Shown here: positions 54,046 to 62,822 of the stretch, in pieces
Layout: each line of letters opens with the position of its first letter
Numbering within the stretch: the first letter of the stretch is position 1
From: an uncultured Hellea sp.
GTDB lineage: Bacteria; Pseudomonadota; Alphaproteobacteria; Caulobacterales; Maricaulaceae
Reading direction: 5' to 3'
Assembly: GCA_905477785.1 (NCBI GenBank)
Contig: CAJQGR010000007.1
Location: forward strand, 1 to 64,000
Length of the DNA: 64,000 nt
Made by a program: the position numbers and the translations under genes
Notes under the pieces: generated by a model
Told to the model about the DNA's origin: nothing
Database searches by the model: none
Seen by the model: the letters and a program-made list of their open reading frames with translations, nothing else

Positions 54046-55335
54046 TCAATACTCAATTGCCAAAAGTGCTTTATCAAAATCAGCTGTTTTACCAGCCCGG
54101 TAAATACAAAGGGATGCAGGAATTCCAGCTAACAAAGTCAAAGCCATCGAATAACGAATGGCTTCACCTCCATACTGCAAAGCTAAAGCATCATTGATCC
54201 AACCTACAACCAGAACGCCCAAAACCAGGCCAGCGAATGTAAGAGCAAAAGCCCAAATAGAAGTCCCAGTTGCCCTCAGTTTAGCAGGTAATAAATCTTG
54301 CAGGGCAGCCTGCAAAGCAACAACCCATCCCGCACCAACAATACTGGCTGGATATACAAGCGCTGTAGCTATATTGACATTTGGTGAAAAGCACATTCCT
54401 ATTGCGAGTAATGTAAATAAAAATAATCCCCCAGCAGACAATGAATATGGAGCCCTAGGGTATTTCGTTGTAAACTTGTCGCACAAGACACCCATTAAAA
54501 GTACTCCTACCATACCCGCTAACAAGGCTCCAGATCCATATCTAGCTCCAGCCGATTGGTTTGAAATTTCAAAAATTCGTTCAAACATAGCAATAGCCCA
54601 GCTACCAAAAGCAATAGTTGCAAACCCTCCAAAAAGGGCAGCTATTGTTATTAACCTAAAAGATGGAGTCGTTATAAGCGACGAGTAGACTTTAGAAAAA
54701 CTATCTTGGACGGTCTTAGTTCTTATCACACCGTCCAATCGCCCTCGTTCTGGTTCTTTAACAAGTAATACAGTCAAACCAGCCAATAGTACTCCTGGTC
54801 CACCTAGCCAAAGAAAAGTAGTTTGCCAATCATAATTTGCTGCTAAAGCTGTGCCGCCAATATTTCCAAATGCACCTCCGAAATAAACACCCAAATTCAT
54901 TATTGCAAAAGCGAAAGCTCGCTTCTTAGGAGGAAAATAATCTGACAATAAAGAATATGCAGGAGCCAAAAATGCAGCCTCACCAATTCCTACACCAAAT
55001 CTTGACAAAGCAAACATCTCTGGAGTTTTAGAAAGACCAGAAAGCATTGTAAAAATGCTCCATATTACAGCACCCATAGCTATAATGCGTACTCGATTAT
55101 GTCGATCCGCAAGCCTTGCAATAGGTATGGCCGCTACACAATAAACTAAGGCAAAAGCAGGCCCAATAACAAAGCCCATATAGGTGTCACTAACCTGGTA
55201 AGTTTGCTTAATTTTTTCCAGTAAAGCATTGGCTAGGGTGCGATCTGCGTAGTTTATAAAATACAGTAAAACCATCATAAACAATACAAACCATGCGTAT
55301 TTTCTACTTTGTACAGAGGTATCTAAAAGTTTCAT
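54046..55335 (-). CDS. MFS transporter
   Basis: The 429-residue protein looks like a 12-helix major facilitator: NYADRTLANALLEKIK after helix 1, ARLADRHNRVRI in the loop 2-3, GVGIGEAAFLAPAYSL. This pattern matches the Spinster-like/anion:cation symporter families that move lipids or organic anions, fitting bile-salt or steroid-acid uptake. It overlaps the FadD19-like gene by 4 nt, so transport and CoA activation are translationally coupled. Confidence 0.82.
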   Translation of the reverse strand: MKLLDTSVQSRKYAWFVLFMMVLLYFINYADRTLANALLEKIKQTYQVSDTYMGFVIGPAFALVYCVAAIPIARLADRHNRVRIIAMGAVIWSIFTMLSGLSKTPEMFALSRFGVGIGEAAFLAPAYSLLSDYFPPKKRAFAFAIMNLGVYFGGAFGNIGGTALAANYDWQTTFLWLGGPGVLLAGLTVLLVKEPERGRLDGVIRTKTVQDSFSKVYSSLITTPSFRLITIAALFGGFATIAFGSWAIAMFERIFEISNQSAGARYGSGALLAGMVGVLLMGVLCDKFTTKYPRAPYSLSAGGLFLFTLLAIGMCFSPNVNIATALVYPASIVGAGWVVALQAALQDLLPAKLRATGTSIWAFALTFAGLVLGVLVVGWINDALALQYGGEAIRYSMALTLLAGIPASLCIYRAGKTADFDKALLAIEY

Positions 55336-56930
55336 TTTTTATTTCCCTCGCCTAATACAGACCTGACCCATTTGTAGTCTTGTTTGCCTGCTGGTGACCT
55401 TTTAAGAACACTCACAACTCTTAACTTTCTAGGGCACTTATAACCAGCCAATTTTATTGCACAAAAAGTTTTTATTTCCGATAGACTCGGACTTTCAAAA
55501 CCTTCGGTTAAAGAAATTACTGCGCAAACTAATTCACCCCATTTTGCATCAGACACACCAACCACCGCCGCATCAGAGATGGATGGGTGAGAGCGTAAAA
55601 TTTCTTCAACTTCCTCTGGGTAAACCTTTTCACCTCCAGTGTTTATGCAAGTTGAACCTCTTCCGTATAGCACCAATGTATTTTTAGAATTGCGTTTAGC
55701 GCTATCACCGGTAAGTACCCAAGTTTTCCCATCAATATACTTAAAGAGCTCTTTTGATTTTAGTTCGTCTCCGTAATAACCTATTGGGGTATAACCAGAT
55801 TTTGCGAGATAACCTATTTCGTTAATGCCGGCTATTCTGTCATCAATTATAACTTGCTGATTCTCGGTCAAAGGCAACTGCATAATGCCTTCCTGCAAGG
55901 ACATTGAGCCCATACCCGATATTCCCGTTTCTGAAGTTCCCATTCCATCTGCAATTGTACATTTGGGCAATATTTTTTTAAACTCTGCTTTTATATGCCG
56001 AGAAAATACAGCTCCTCCTGATCCAAGATGAACTAAATTTGATAAATCCCATTTTTTAGTTTTAGATTTTAATGAATTTAGCAACGGAATAGCCATAGCG
56101 TCCCCCACAATCTGCATTATGTTAACACCTTCATGCTCAACCTTGTCCCAAGTTTTATTAGCGTTAAAGCCATTCTTCATTGGATCAAGCACTATAGTCA
56201 TACCACCTAATATACCTGACAAAGCAGTCCACATAGCGGCACCATGCATTAAAGGCGCACACGGCAGAATTTTCATTGGACTGGCATCGGAAGCGATTTT
56301 CCCCTGCTCATCAGGCATTGATATTGGTGGCAACCCTGCATAGATACCTCCTCCGCCTAAACATGCAAAAAAAAAGTTTTTATGAGGCCACATTACCCCC
56401 TTGGGTAATCCGGTAGTACCGCCAGTATATTGCAATATATAATCATTTTCAGATCTAGAGTAATCTTCAAAGTCATTATCGTACTTTAAAAGGTCATGGT
56501 ATCTGAATTCTTTATATGACAATCCCATTTTATTACCTACACTAATGCAAACTTCAAGTGTCGGTATTTTATCAATAAGATTATTTATATATTCAGAAAA
56601 TTGGACATCATAAATAACTCCTTTGGCCGATGCATTATCAAACAAATATAACAGTTCTTCATAGCCATATCGATAATTGATATTAAAAGGCACTGCCCCT
56701 ATTTTAATTATGGCAAAGTAACTTTCCAAAAATTCAGGTCCATTCATCAAGTAAATGCCTATATGGTCACCTTGCCTTATACCCTGCGCATATAGGCCCG
56801 CAGCAAGTTTTGAAGAACGTAGGTCTAGCTCCTTAAAACTTACAGGCCCATCGGCGCTTAACAATGCAATGCGTTCAGGCACTCGATTTACCACGCACTT
56901 GAATAAGTCAGCTAAATGAAATTGGGACAG
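55332..56930 (-). CDS. FadD19-like steroid side-chain acyl-CoA synthetase, probable CTG start
   Basis: The adenylate-forming enzyme resembles FadD19, which activates the cholesterol side chain: TGGTTGLPKGVMW, APLMHGAAMWTALS, NTGGEKVYPEEVEE and SPAGKQDYKW with the catalytic lysine. The first conventional start (GTG 56894) lacks the family's N terminus. Reading on upstream gives SQFHLADLFKCVVNRVPER, which fits FadD19, starting at CTG (56928-56930) with AGGAG exactly 7 nt before it. The product would then be 532 residues. No ATG, GTG or TTG lies between that CTG and the upstream stop. Confidence 0.8.
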   Translation of the reverse strand: MSQFHLADLFKCVVNRVPERIALLSADGPVSFKELDLRSSKLAAGLYAQGIRQGDHIGIYLMNGPEFLESYFAIIKIGAVPFNINYRYGYEELLYLFDNASAKGVIYDVQFSEYINNLIDKIPTLEVCISVGNKMGLSYKEFRYHDLLKYDNDFEDYSRSENDYILQYTGGTTGLPKGVMWPHKNFFFACLGGGGIYAGLPPISMPDEQGKIASDASPMKILPCAPLMHGAAMWTALSGILGGMTIVLDPMKNGFNANKTWDKVEHEGVNIMQIVGDAMAIPLLNSLKSKTKKWDLSNLVHLGSGGAVFSRHIKAEFKKILPKCTIADGMGTSETGISGMGSMSLQEGIMQLPLTENQQVIIDDRIAGINEIGYLAKSGYTPIGYYGDELKSKELFKYIDGKTWVLTGDSAKRNSKNTLVLYGRGSTCINTGGEKVYPEEVEEILRSHPSISDAAVVGVSDAKWGELVCAVISLTEGFESPSLSEIKTFCAIKLAGYKCPRKLRVVSVLKRSPAGKQDYKWVRSVLGEGNKK

Positions 56931-56937
56931 TGTTGTA

Positions 56938-56942
56938 CTCCT
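56938..56942 (-). promoter_or_regulatory. Shine-Dalgarno supporting a CTG start
   Basis: The minus strand reads AGGAG here, followed by 7 nt and CTG at 56928-56930. It is a strong, well-spaced ribosome site with no other start codon in range, so it decides the start of the FadD19-like gene. Confidence 0.65.
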
Positions 56943-56944
56943 AA

Positions 56945-57036
56945 TGCGTAGTTAATGCGCAACAATACTACGCATTTGAAGAAAAAAGAAAGAAAAAATA
57001 GTAGTTTTCGACATTTTTAGCGTGATTTATTTCGCA
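56945..57036. promoter_or_regulatory. Complex operator region H, FadD19-like / OYE gap
   Basis: Three clear cores lie close together: TGCGTA 56945-56950, TGCGCA 56956-56961 and TACGCA 56969-56974; the first and third are 24 bp apart. Two weaker cores, TTCGAC 57007-57012 and TTCGCA 57031-57036, follow at +38 and then +24 bp. The gap may hold two overlapping arrays, one per gene. The first core ends 2 nt from the Shine-Dalgarno of the FadD19-like gene. Confidence 0.55.
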
Positions 57037-57057
57037 TTTAGATTATATACTATATTT

Positions 57058-58296
57058 ATGAATACCAACTCATTAAGCTTTACACCAATAAAAATTGGAC
57101 CTCTGACATTAAAGAACCGATTTATCAAAGCAGCTACGAATGAGGGAATGTGTAAAGACGGTATAATTTCTAAAGGTCTTTCTAAGTTTCATGAAGAAGT
57201 AGCTAAGGGTGGAGCAGCAATGACTACTGTAGCCTATTGTGCAACTTCTAAAGATGGCCAAACTTTTGTTGATCAAGCGCATCTTTCCAAAAACACTATT
57301 GAAGACTTTAAGTTCCTTACAAACGCAGTACACAAACATGGAGCAGCAGCTCAAGCACAGATTACACATGCAGGTGCGTTTACATTTCTTCCAAAACAAT
57401 TCTCTTCCCTCAAACCCATATCAGCTAATGGCGGGTTTAATAAATTTGGCGTTATGACGGGACGTTATCTAAAACATAAAATGACTCGGGATGATATGGA
57501 TAAAATTTCTAGTGAATTTGTACAAGCAGCTATTCATGCAAAGGAGTCCGGTTTTGACTCTATAGAAATTCACATGGGTCATGGATATCTCTTAGCTCAA
57601 TTTATCACACCTTTTTATAACACAAGGAAAGACATATACGGGGGTGATATAAGTAATCGAATGCGTTTCCCATCAGAAGTGCTTTCAAAAGTTCTGGATG
57701 CAGTAGGAAAAGATTTAGCAGTCACTGTTAAATTTAGCCAAACTGACGGCAAAGAAGGTGGAAATACCATAAAGGAAGGCATTGAAATTGCTAAAATACT
57801 TGAGAAATCTGGAGCTCATATGGCGCAGTTATCAAATGGTCTTAATGTTGAGTCCATTGATGCAATGTTTGGTAACCCCTTACCAAAGTCTTCGGTAAAA
57901 CCCAAAAATTTAATCATAAGACTTGGAATGTTAATGCAGCCAAAAAGTAATGAACCTGACAAAGAATTCAAACAACTATACTCACTCGAAACTGCAAAAA
58001 AAATCCGAAATGAAGTTAATATGCCACTTTGTTATCTAGGCGGCGCTCAAAGTATTTCCAACATCAACAAGGTAATGTCGGAAGGGTTTAACACAATTGG
58101 TTTGGGTAGGGCACTTATTTATGACCCTAATTTAGTAAACTCCCTACAAAATGGGAGTATCCGTAATTCTGGCTGTACCGCTTGTAACCAATGCGTAACC
58201 TTGATGTATACACCAGGAGGTACCTCTTGTGTTGAAGATGGAGGTTATAAAGGTCATGAACCAAAATTAAATACTATACCTGCTTCAAATTTTTGA
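57058..58296 (+). CDS. NADH:flavin oxidoreductase (OYE-like) with modified Fe-S motif
   Basis: From ATG 57058 the product is 412 residues: an FMN TIM barrel (IKIGPLTLKNRFIKAATNEG, EIHMGHGYLLAQFITP with His-His pair). Near the C terminus it has CTACNQC and a fourth Cys 12 residues later, resembling the 4Fe-4S motif of 2,4-dienoyl-CoA reductase and BaiCD-type enzymes but with C-x2-C-x2-C in place of C-x2-C-x3-C. The FAD/NADH domains that normally follow are absent. A steroid enone reductase is plausible. The upstream ATG at 57022 lies in operator region H. Confidence 0.78.
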   Translation: MNTNSLSFTPIKIGPLTLKNRFIKAATNEGMCKDGIISKGLSKFHEEVAKGGAAMTTVAYCATSKDGQTFVDQAHLSKNTIEDFKFLTNAVHKHGAAAQAQITHAGAFTFLPKQFSSLKPISANGGFNKFGVMTGRYLKHKMTRDDMDKISSEFVQAAIHAKESGFDSIEIHMGHGYLLAQFITPFYNTRKDIYGGDISNRMRFPSEVLSKVLDAVGKDLAVTVKFSQTDGKEGGNTIKEGIEIAKILEKSGAHMAQLSNGLNVESIDAMFGNPLPKSSVKPKNLIIRLGMLMQPKSNEPDKEFKQLYSLETAKKIRNEVNMPLCYLGGAQSISNINKVMSEGFNTIGLGRALIYDPNLVNSLQNGSIRNSGCTACNQCVTLMYTPGGTSCVEDGGYKGHEPKLNTIPASNF

Positions 58297-58319
58297 TATG
58301 AAGCTAATTGGAGATAATA

Positions 58320-59393
58320 ATGGCAAAAACAAATGAATATGGAATAGGTCAATTCACATTCCCCCGTGGATGGTTTATGGTCGGAGAAGCGGCAGAAGCA
58401 ACCAACAAGCCATCGTCACTTCGTTATTTTGGTCGCGATCTAATAATGTATCGAGGAGCTTCAGGGCGTGTAGTCATTATGGATGCTTATTGTCCGCATA
58501 TGAAAACCCACCTAGCTAAAAATGAAACTTCATATGTTGTATTAGATGGTAAACAGGTTGAAGGTGATGATATTCGCTGCCCATATCATGCATGGAAATT
58601 TGGACCCGACGGAATGTGTAATGAAATTCCTTATTCACCCGCTCCTATACCCAAAGCTGCAAAAATTAGAAGTTACCCTGTTAAAGAGTGGGGAGGACTA
58701 ATACTTATGTGGCATGATGAAGAGGAAAAAGATCCAAATTTTGATCCCCATCCTTTACCTGAATGGGATGATCCTAAATGGGTTAATTGGAAAGTTGACC
58801 ACTTAGGAGTGCTTAATTGCCACCCACAAGAAATAATAGACAATATGACCGATAAGGCTCATCTAGGCCCAATTCATGGCTCGACCGATATGCAATACTT
58901 CGAAAGCGAATGCAAAGACCATGTAATTCGTCAAGTTCTGGCCGCTGGGCACCGCACATTAGCAGATGATATAATGACAAATGATACATGGTACACAGGG
59001 CCAGGAATACTTCTATCAAGAATGAATGGTTATTATAACTCTCTGATGATGATATGCCATACTCCAATTGAGGATGGAAGTTTAAGGGCGTGGCATGGAT
59101 TAACGGTACAACCACCTAATTTCCCTATGACTAAAGAAGATGAGGCAGCAGTACCAGCTTTTCAAGAAGGTTCAAAACTTGCTTTACTTCAGGATTTTGA
59201 AGTATGGGCTAATAAAGCACCATGCATATCTATAATGCAAGTAGTAGGTGACGGCCCCTTTGGAAAGGCTCGTGCTTGGTATAAACAATTTTACAACCCA
59301 AGATCAGAAACTAAATCACTACAAAGCAAAGCAAATGGCCATTGGGTAACAAAGGGCACAGAACGTGATCCATGGCCAACTGCAGCTGAATGA
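58320..59393 (+). CDS. kshA: KshA, 3-ketosteroid 9alpha-hydroxylase oxygenase
   Basis: From ATG 58320 (GGAG 6 nt upstream) the product has 357 residues. Rieske ligands are Cys58/His60 and Cys87/His90; the iron site is IIDNMTDKAHLGPIH with His181 and His186, and Asp292 in LLQDFEVW. The C-terminal run AWYKQFYNPR and the whole middle part align with mycobacterial KshA, whose iron histidines are also 181 and 186. KshA hydroxylates C9, which opens ring B after Delta1 desaturation. The partner reductase KshB is not in the window. Confidence 0.88.
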   Translation: MAKTNEYGIGQFTFPRGWFMVGEAAEATNKPSSLRYFGRDLIMYRGASGRVVIMDAYCPHMKTHLAKNETSYVVLDGKQVEGDDIRCPYHAWKFGPDGMCNEIPYSPAPIPKAAKIRSYPVKEWGGLILMWHDEEEKDPNFDPHPLPEWDDPKWVNWKVDHLGVLNCHPQEIIDNMTDKAHLGPIHGSTDMQYFESECKDHVIRQVLAAGHRTLADDIMTNDTWYTGPGILLSRMNGYYNSLMMICHTPIEDGSLRAWHGLTVQPPNFPMTKEDEAAVPAFQEGSKLALLQDFEVWANKAPCISIMQVVGDGPFGKARAWYKQFYNPRSETKSLQSKANGHWVTKGTERDPWPTAAE

Positions 59394-59402
59394 TTTAAGT
59401 CT

Positions 59403-60986
59403 TTAGTACTCTTTAATATTTAGCACACCTTTGCGAGTGCCAATCCACGTATTGCCGTTGGGGGCTATTGCTATACTAGCCCAGTTGTTATTAAAGGCCT
59501 CTCCTGTACCTGTAGGAATACGAATAATTTCTTTACCTGTTTCAAAATCAAGACCAACCAAGGACCAAAGACGGTCACCATTTTTAAGCAGCTCAAAAGT
59601 ATAGAAGTATGCAATACCGTTTCCCAAAGATAGCTTCGGAACAACAGAGGGAACTTTTAAATCATTAGTCCAAATCTTATCACAACCACTTTCGTCTTTC
59701 CTTACATCAACTCTTACAACACCTCCTACTACATCTTCATAATTTGTTTGTATCATCGAATTAGTATACCCTGAGTTATTTTCTAAAATTATTGAACGAT
59801 TATACGCAATCATAGAATTATCAGTGACACTAAAGCCTGTTTTAAAAACAGGTATTTTGCAGATTATACGTTCTTCATCTCCATTTAATGAATTTCGACG
59901 AGCTACATAAATATTCATATTGCTATCTGCATTATCGGTGAAAGTAAGATAATTATCGCCAAAAAGACTGGGTGAAGTTCCACTACCTTGATTTATTGAT
60001 CCAACTTTTCTTCCGGATCCGCGATCGTACTCAAACCGCCATTGCTGAATGGGCTGGCCATCCAGAAGCTTCATATGATACATAGCGTAATCAGATACGA
60101 TATAAGCACCCTCCTTATCTACTGCAAAAGAATTTTGAATTTCTTCGCCGTTCAGCATTGTGAACAATACTTTACCTGTTTCGGTATTTAGGGACCCTAC
60201 TCTTCCATTACGCGTAACCCACCACAGTAAGCCATTATAATCAGGCATTACTGTTGTTATTCCGTCGCATTCTCCTTTGGGGAAAAGGTTATTCCAATGA
60301 TAGCAGTCGTTTGGAACATATTTATTCATATCCCAACTATCTATTTCAACAAATTTCCATGTACCTTTATTGTTTTGCGTTGGCTTTATTCTACGAATTT
60401 TCTGCTTGGCATCAGCTAGTACAGCGCGTCCTTCATTATCTAGATACATATATGCTCCACCTGAAGTATCAGTAAAGATAATATCGGTATCCCTTTTAAC
60501 TATTGACTCAAATGTCGAGGGGCGCATTGGAAGGTCATATTTTGCTAAAAGCTCCAACGTATCTTTATCAAGAAGCTGCAATCGAAAACTAGTTAATCCT
60601 CCACAAAGAATCAAAGGGTGACCTTGTTCTATAAATGTGAAAGTTGCACATTGACGGGCGGCACTACCTCCTGCTCGTCTAGAGATTATTTTTATATTTT
60701 TAGATGAAACTGCACTCGCTGGGTGAACATCGCTTTCCCAACTTCCGGCATGCATAGCACTTCTATCAGTTTTAGCCATAAACGGGTGCTGAGGCTCATT
60801 ATTTTCCGGTAGATTTTTAAAAATATGATTTTTATCAACTACTGGATTAAGATTAACTTCTATAGTACTCATAGATAGTGGAGTAACAGAAGCAATTTCA
60901 TGGTCCATTATCCATTTTACAGAAATAAATGCCAAGAATAATAATAAAAATAATGTTAAAAATATTCTAGAAATTATTTTCAGCAT
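59403..60986 (-). CDS. Exported beta-propeller-like protein of unknown function
   Basis: I cannot name a function. The 527-residue protein has an N-terminal membrane anchor (ISRIFLTLFLLLFLAFISVK, near 5-24) followed by a large domain with repeated strand patterns such as NGLLWWVTRNGRVGSLNTET and NGNTWIGTRKGVL, like PQQ/WD-type propellers. It probably faces the periplasm. Conserved cysteine positions (near 113, 126, 228, 239) may form disulfides. It lies convergent with kshA and downstream of steroid SDR and oxygenase genes, which suggests an envelope role in the same process. Confidence 0.65.
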   Translation of the reverse strand: MLKIISRIFLTLFLLLFLAFISVKWIMDHEIASVTPLSMSTIEVNLNPVVDKNHIFKNLPENNEPQHPFMAKTDRSAMHAGSWESDVHPASAVSSKNIKIISRRAGGSAARQCATFTFIEQGHPLILCGGLTSFRLQLLDKDTLELLAKYDLPMRPSTFESIVKRDTDIIFTDTSGGAYMYLDNEGRAVLADAKQKIRRIKPTQNNKGTWKFVEIDSWDMNKYVPNDCYHWNNLFPKGECDGITTVMPDYNGLLWWVTRNGRVGSLNTETGKVLFTMLNGEEIQNSFAVDKEGAYIVSDYAMYHMKLLDGQPIQQWRFEYDRGSGRKVGSINQGSGTSPSLFGDNYLTFTDNADSNMNIYVARRNSLNGDEERIICKIPVFKTGFSVTDNSMIAYNRSIILENNSGYTNSMIQTNYEDVVGGVVRVDVRKDESGCDKIWTNDLKVPSVVPKLSLGNGIAYFYTFELLKNGDRLWSLVGLDFETGKEIIRIPTGTGEAFNNNWASIAIAPNGNTWIGTRKGVLNIKEY

Positions 60987-60999
60987 TTTTCACTATTTA

Positions 61000-61791
61000 T
61001 TATGGAGTTAATCCATCTGGTGCTCCAGGAAGAACAGGCTGGTAATACCCTGCACCCCAACCACCATCAACAGCTAGTTCAGCTCCTGTAATGTAACTCG
61101 CCTCATCACTTGCCAAGAAAAGTGATGCATTAGCAATTTCAACCGGCTCTCCAATTCGCTGAAGAGGAACACGACAAAAGGCATGAGCCAACTGATCAGC
61201 TGGTAAGCCACGTGCATTTCCCATTGGTGTATTAACTCCACCAGGGTGTAAAGAATTCACACGAATTCCTGATGTACCCAATTCATAAGCTAAAGACTTA
61301 GTGAGACCGCGCAAAGCCCACTTGCTAGCTGTGTATAGAGTTAAACCATTACACCCTCGCAAACCATCAACCGAGCTAATATTCACAATTGAGCCTTTTT
61401 GAGCAGCTTTCATAAATGGAGTAACATGTTTTGCACCAAGCATGGGACCAACAGTGTTTACACCTAATATTTTTTCAGCATCATCGGAATTGAAGTGTTC
61501 AATTGGAGTAAAGTGTACCAGTCCGGCGTTATTGATTAATACATCAATAGTACCAAATTTAGATATTACTCCTAACACAAAGTCTTTCCAATTTTTATCA
61601 TCAGAAACATCAAGTTTTTGAAAAAAGGCATTATTTCCAATATCTTTAGCGACCGCAGTGCCTTCAGACACCATTACATCACCTAAAGCAACTATTGCGC
61701 CCTCTGAAGCAAACAACCTAGCGGTAGCCTCACCCATTCCGCGAGAAGCTCCAGTTATAATACAAACTTTTCCCTCTAATCTACCGACCAT
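61000..61791 (-). CDS. SDR, 3alpha/20beta-hydroxysteroid dehydrogenase-like
   Basis: The 263-residue SDR resembles 3alpha,20beta-hydroxysteroid dehydrogenase and Rv2002: GRLEGKVCIITGASRGMG at the start, GDVMVSEGTAVA with an acidic NAD-selecting residue, NISSVDGLRG, Tyr-Lys in YTASK and GIRVNSLHPGGVNTPM. It would oxidise a steroid hydroxyl with NAD. Its start overlaps the Rieske oxygenase stop by one base (TAATG), so both proteins are made together, consistent with sequential steps on one steroid. Confidence 0.82.
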   Translation of the reverse strand: MVGRLEGKVCIITGASRGMGEATARLFASEGAIVALGDVMVSEGTAVAKDIGNNAFFQKLDVSDDKNWKDFVLGVISKFGTIDVLINNAGLVHFTPIEHFNSDDAEKILGVNTVGPMLGAKHVTPFMKAAQKGSIVNISSVDGLRGCNGLTLYTASKWALRGLTKSLAYELGTSGIRVNSLHPGGVNTPMGNARGLPADQLAHAFCRVPLQRIGEPVEIANASLFLASDEASYITGAELAVDGGWGAGYYQPVLPGAPDGLTP

Positions 61792-62813
61792 TACATTGCC
61801 ACCGCAGGATCATTTTCATCCAAACCTACATAAAACTGTCGGAAATATTTACGCCATGCCAATATAGGACCATCACCGTCACATAATAATGGTTTAGGTC
61901 TATATTTCTTATTATCCCATACTATTAAGTCAACCGATTCAAATCCAGCAGAATCTTCGCCCTCAGCTTCACCAATTGAATGCTTATACAAGTGATGAGC
62001 AATTTCTGCTTCTTTTGAACCTTCAGGATATTTTTTCCAGGTAAACATCATTCTAACTCTAGACATTTCTGCATCAGTTGGTGTTGGAGTCGCAAACATC
62101 AACATTGATATACCATCCTTATTATGCCTATTAATAGGTATTCCCGGTCCATGGCTCTCACCCACAATATATCCATCCATTATATCATAGTGCCAAATAT
62201 GCCCCTCAGCTTTTGCTTCTACAGATGGTATAATTGGAGCTCCATGAAGAAATTTTAGATGAGGCGTATCAACGGAATTTTCACCCATCTCTTGGATACA
62301 AGTACCAATGTCCCAATAATGATATTTGACCTCGACATGTCCATCTGGATCTTCCATTTCTGGAACAACAGGTATTTCCCACATTGGGTCTAAACCTTCA
62401 GGATGATACCAAGCCCATATTGCACCATATTTTTCAATAACAGGAAGAGCTTTTAAAATAGGTTTTTTTCGAGCTATACCTGGCATAACCTTGCCATATG
62501 GTATTTTTTTACACCAACCATCATTATTAAATTCCCAATGATGAAATGGACAACGAATATTATTTCCTTGTACAGTTCCACCTTTTCCAAGGTGCGCACC
62601 CAAATGAGGGCAGAAAGGATCAGTCATACCTACAGAACCATCCTCACCGCGAAAAAGCACCCACTCTTTTCCAAAAACTTTTTCAGTTTTTATTTCTCCC
62701 ACTTTTAACTCATGTGAAAAGTGCACATTATACCAACCGTAAGGAATGGGAAACGGGCAACGTTCCAATTCTTCACCTGTCTGGATATGATCTGAGCTTA
62801 TAATAGTGTTCAT
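61791..62813 (-). CDS. Rieske non-haem iron oxygenase, KshA-like (second subtype)
   Basis: The 340-residue oxygenase has Rieske ligands Cys68/His70 and Cys88/His91 and an iron site MGENSVDTPHLKFLHG (Asn179, Asp182, His185, His190). The C-terminal LCDGDGPILAWRKYFRQFY motif is shared with the oxygenase at 48624-49736 and distinguishes both from kshA. It is coupled to a hydroxysteroid-dehydrogenase-like SDR and follows a P450 gene by 9 nt. A side-chain or alternative ring position is possible. Confidence 0.82.
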   Translation of the reverse strand: MNTIISSDHIQTGEELERCPFPIPYGWYNVHFSHELKVGEIKTEKVFGKEWVLFRGEDGSVGMTDPFCPHLGAHLGKGGTVQGNNIRCPFHHWEFNNDGWCKKIPYGKVMPGIARKKPILKALPVIEKYGAIWAWYHPEGLDPMWEIPVVPEMEDPDGHVEVKYHYWDIGTCIQEMGENSVDTPHLKFLHGAPIIPSVEAKAEGHIWHYDIMDGYIVGESHGPGIPINRHNKDGISMLMFATPTPTDAEMSRVRMMFTWKKYPEGSKEAEIAHHLYKHSIGEAEGEDSAGFESVDLIVWDNKKYRPKPLLCDGDGPILAWRKYFRQFYVGLDENDPAVAM

Positions 62814-62822
62814 GGTTGTCTC

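Noticed and set aside
58308..58319. TTG 58308 as kshA start
   Set aside because: GGAG at 58310-58313 is correctly placed for ATG 58320 and lies inside the longer version.
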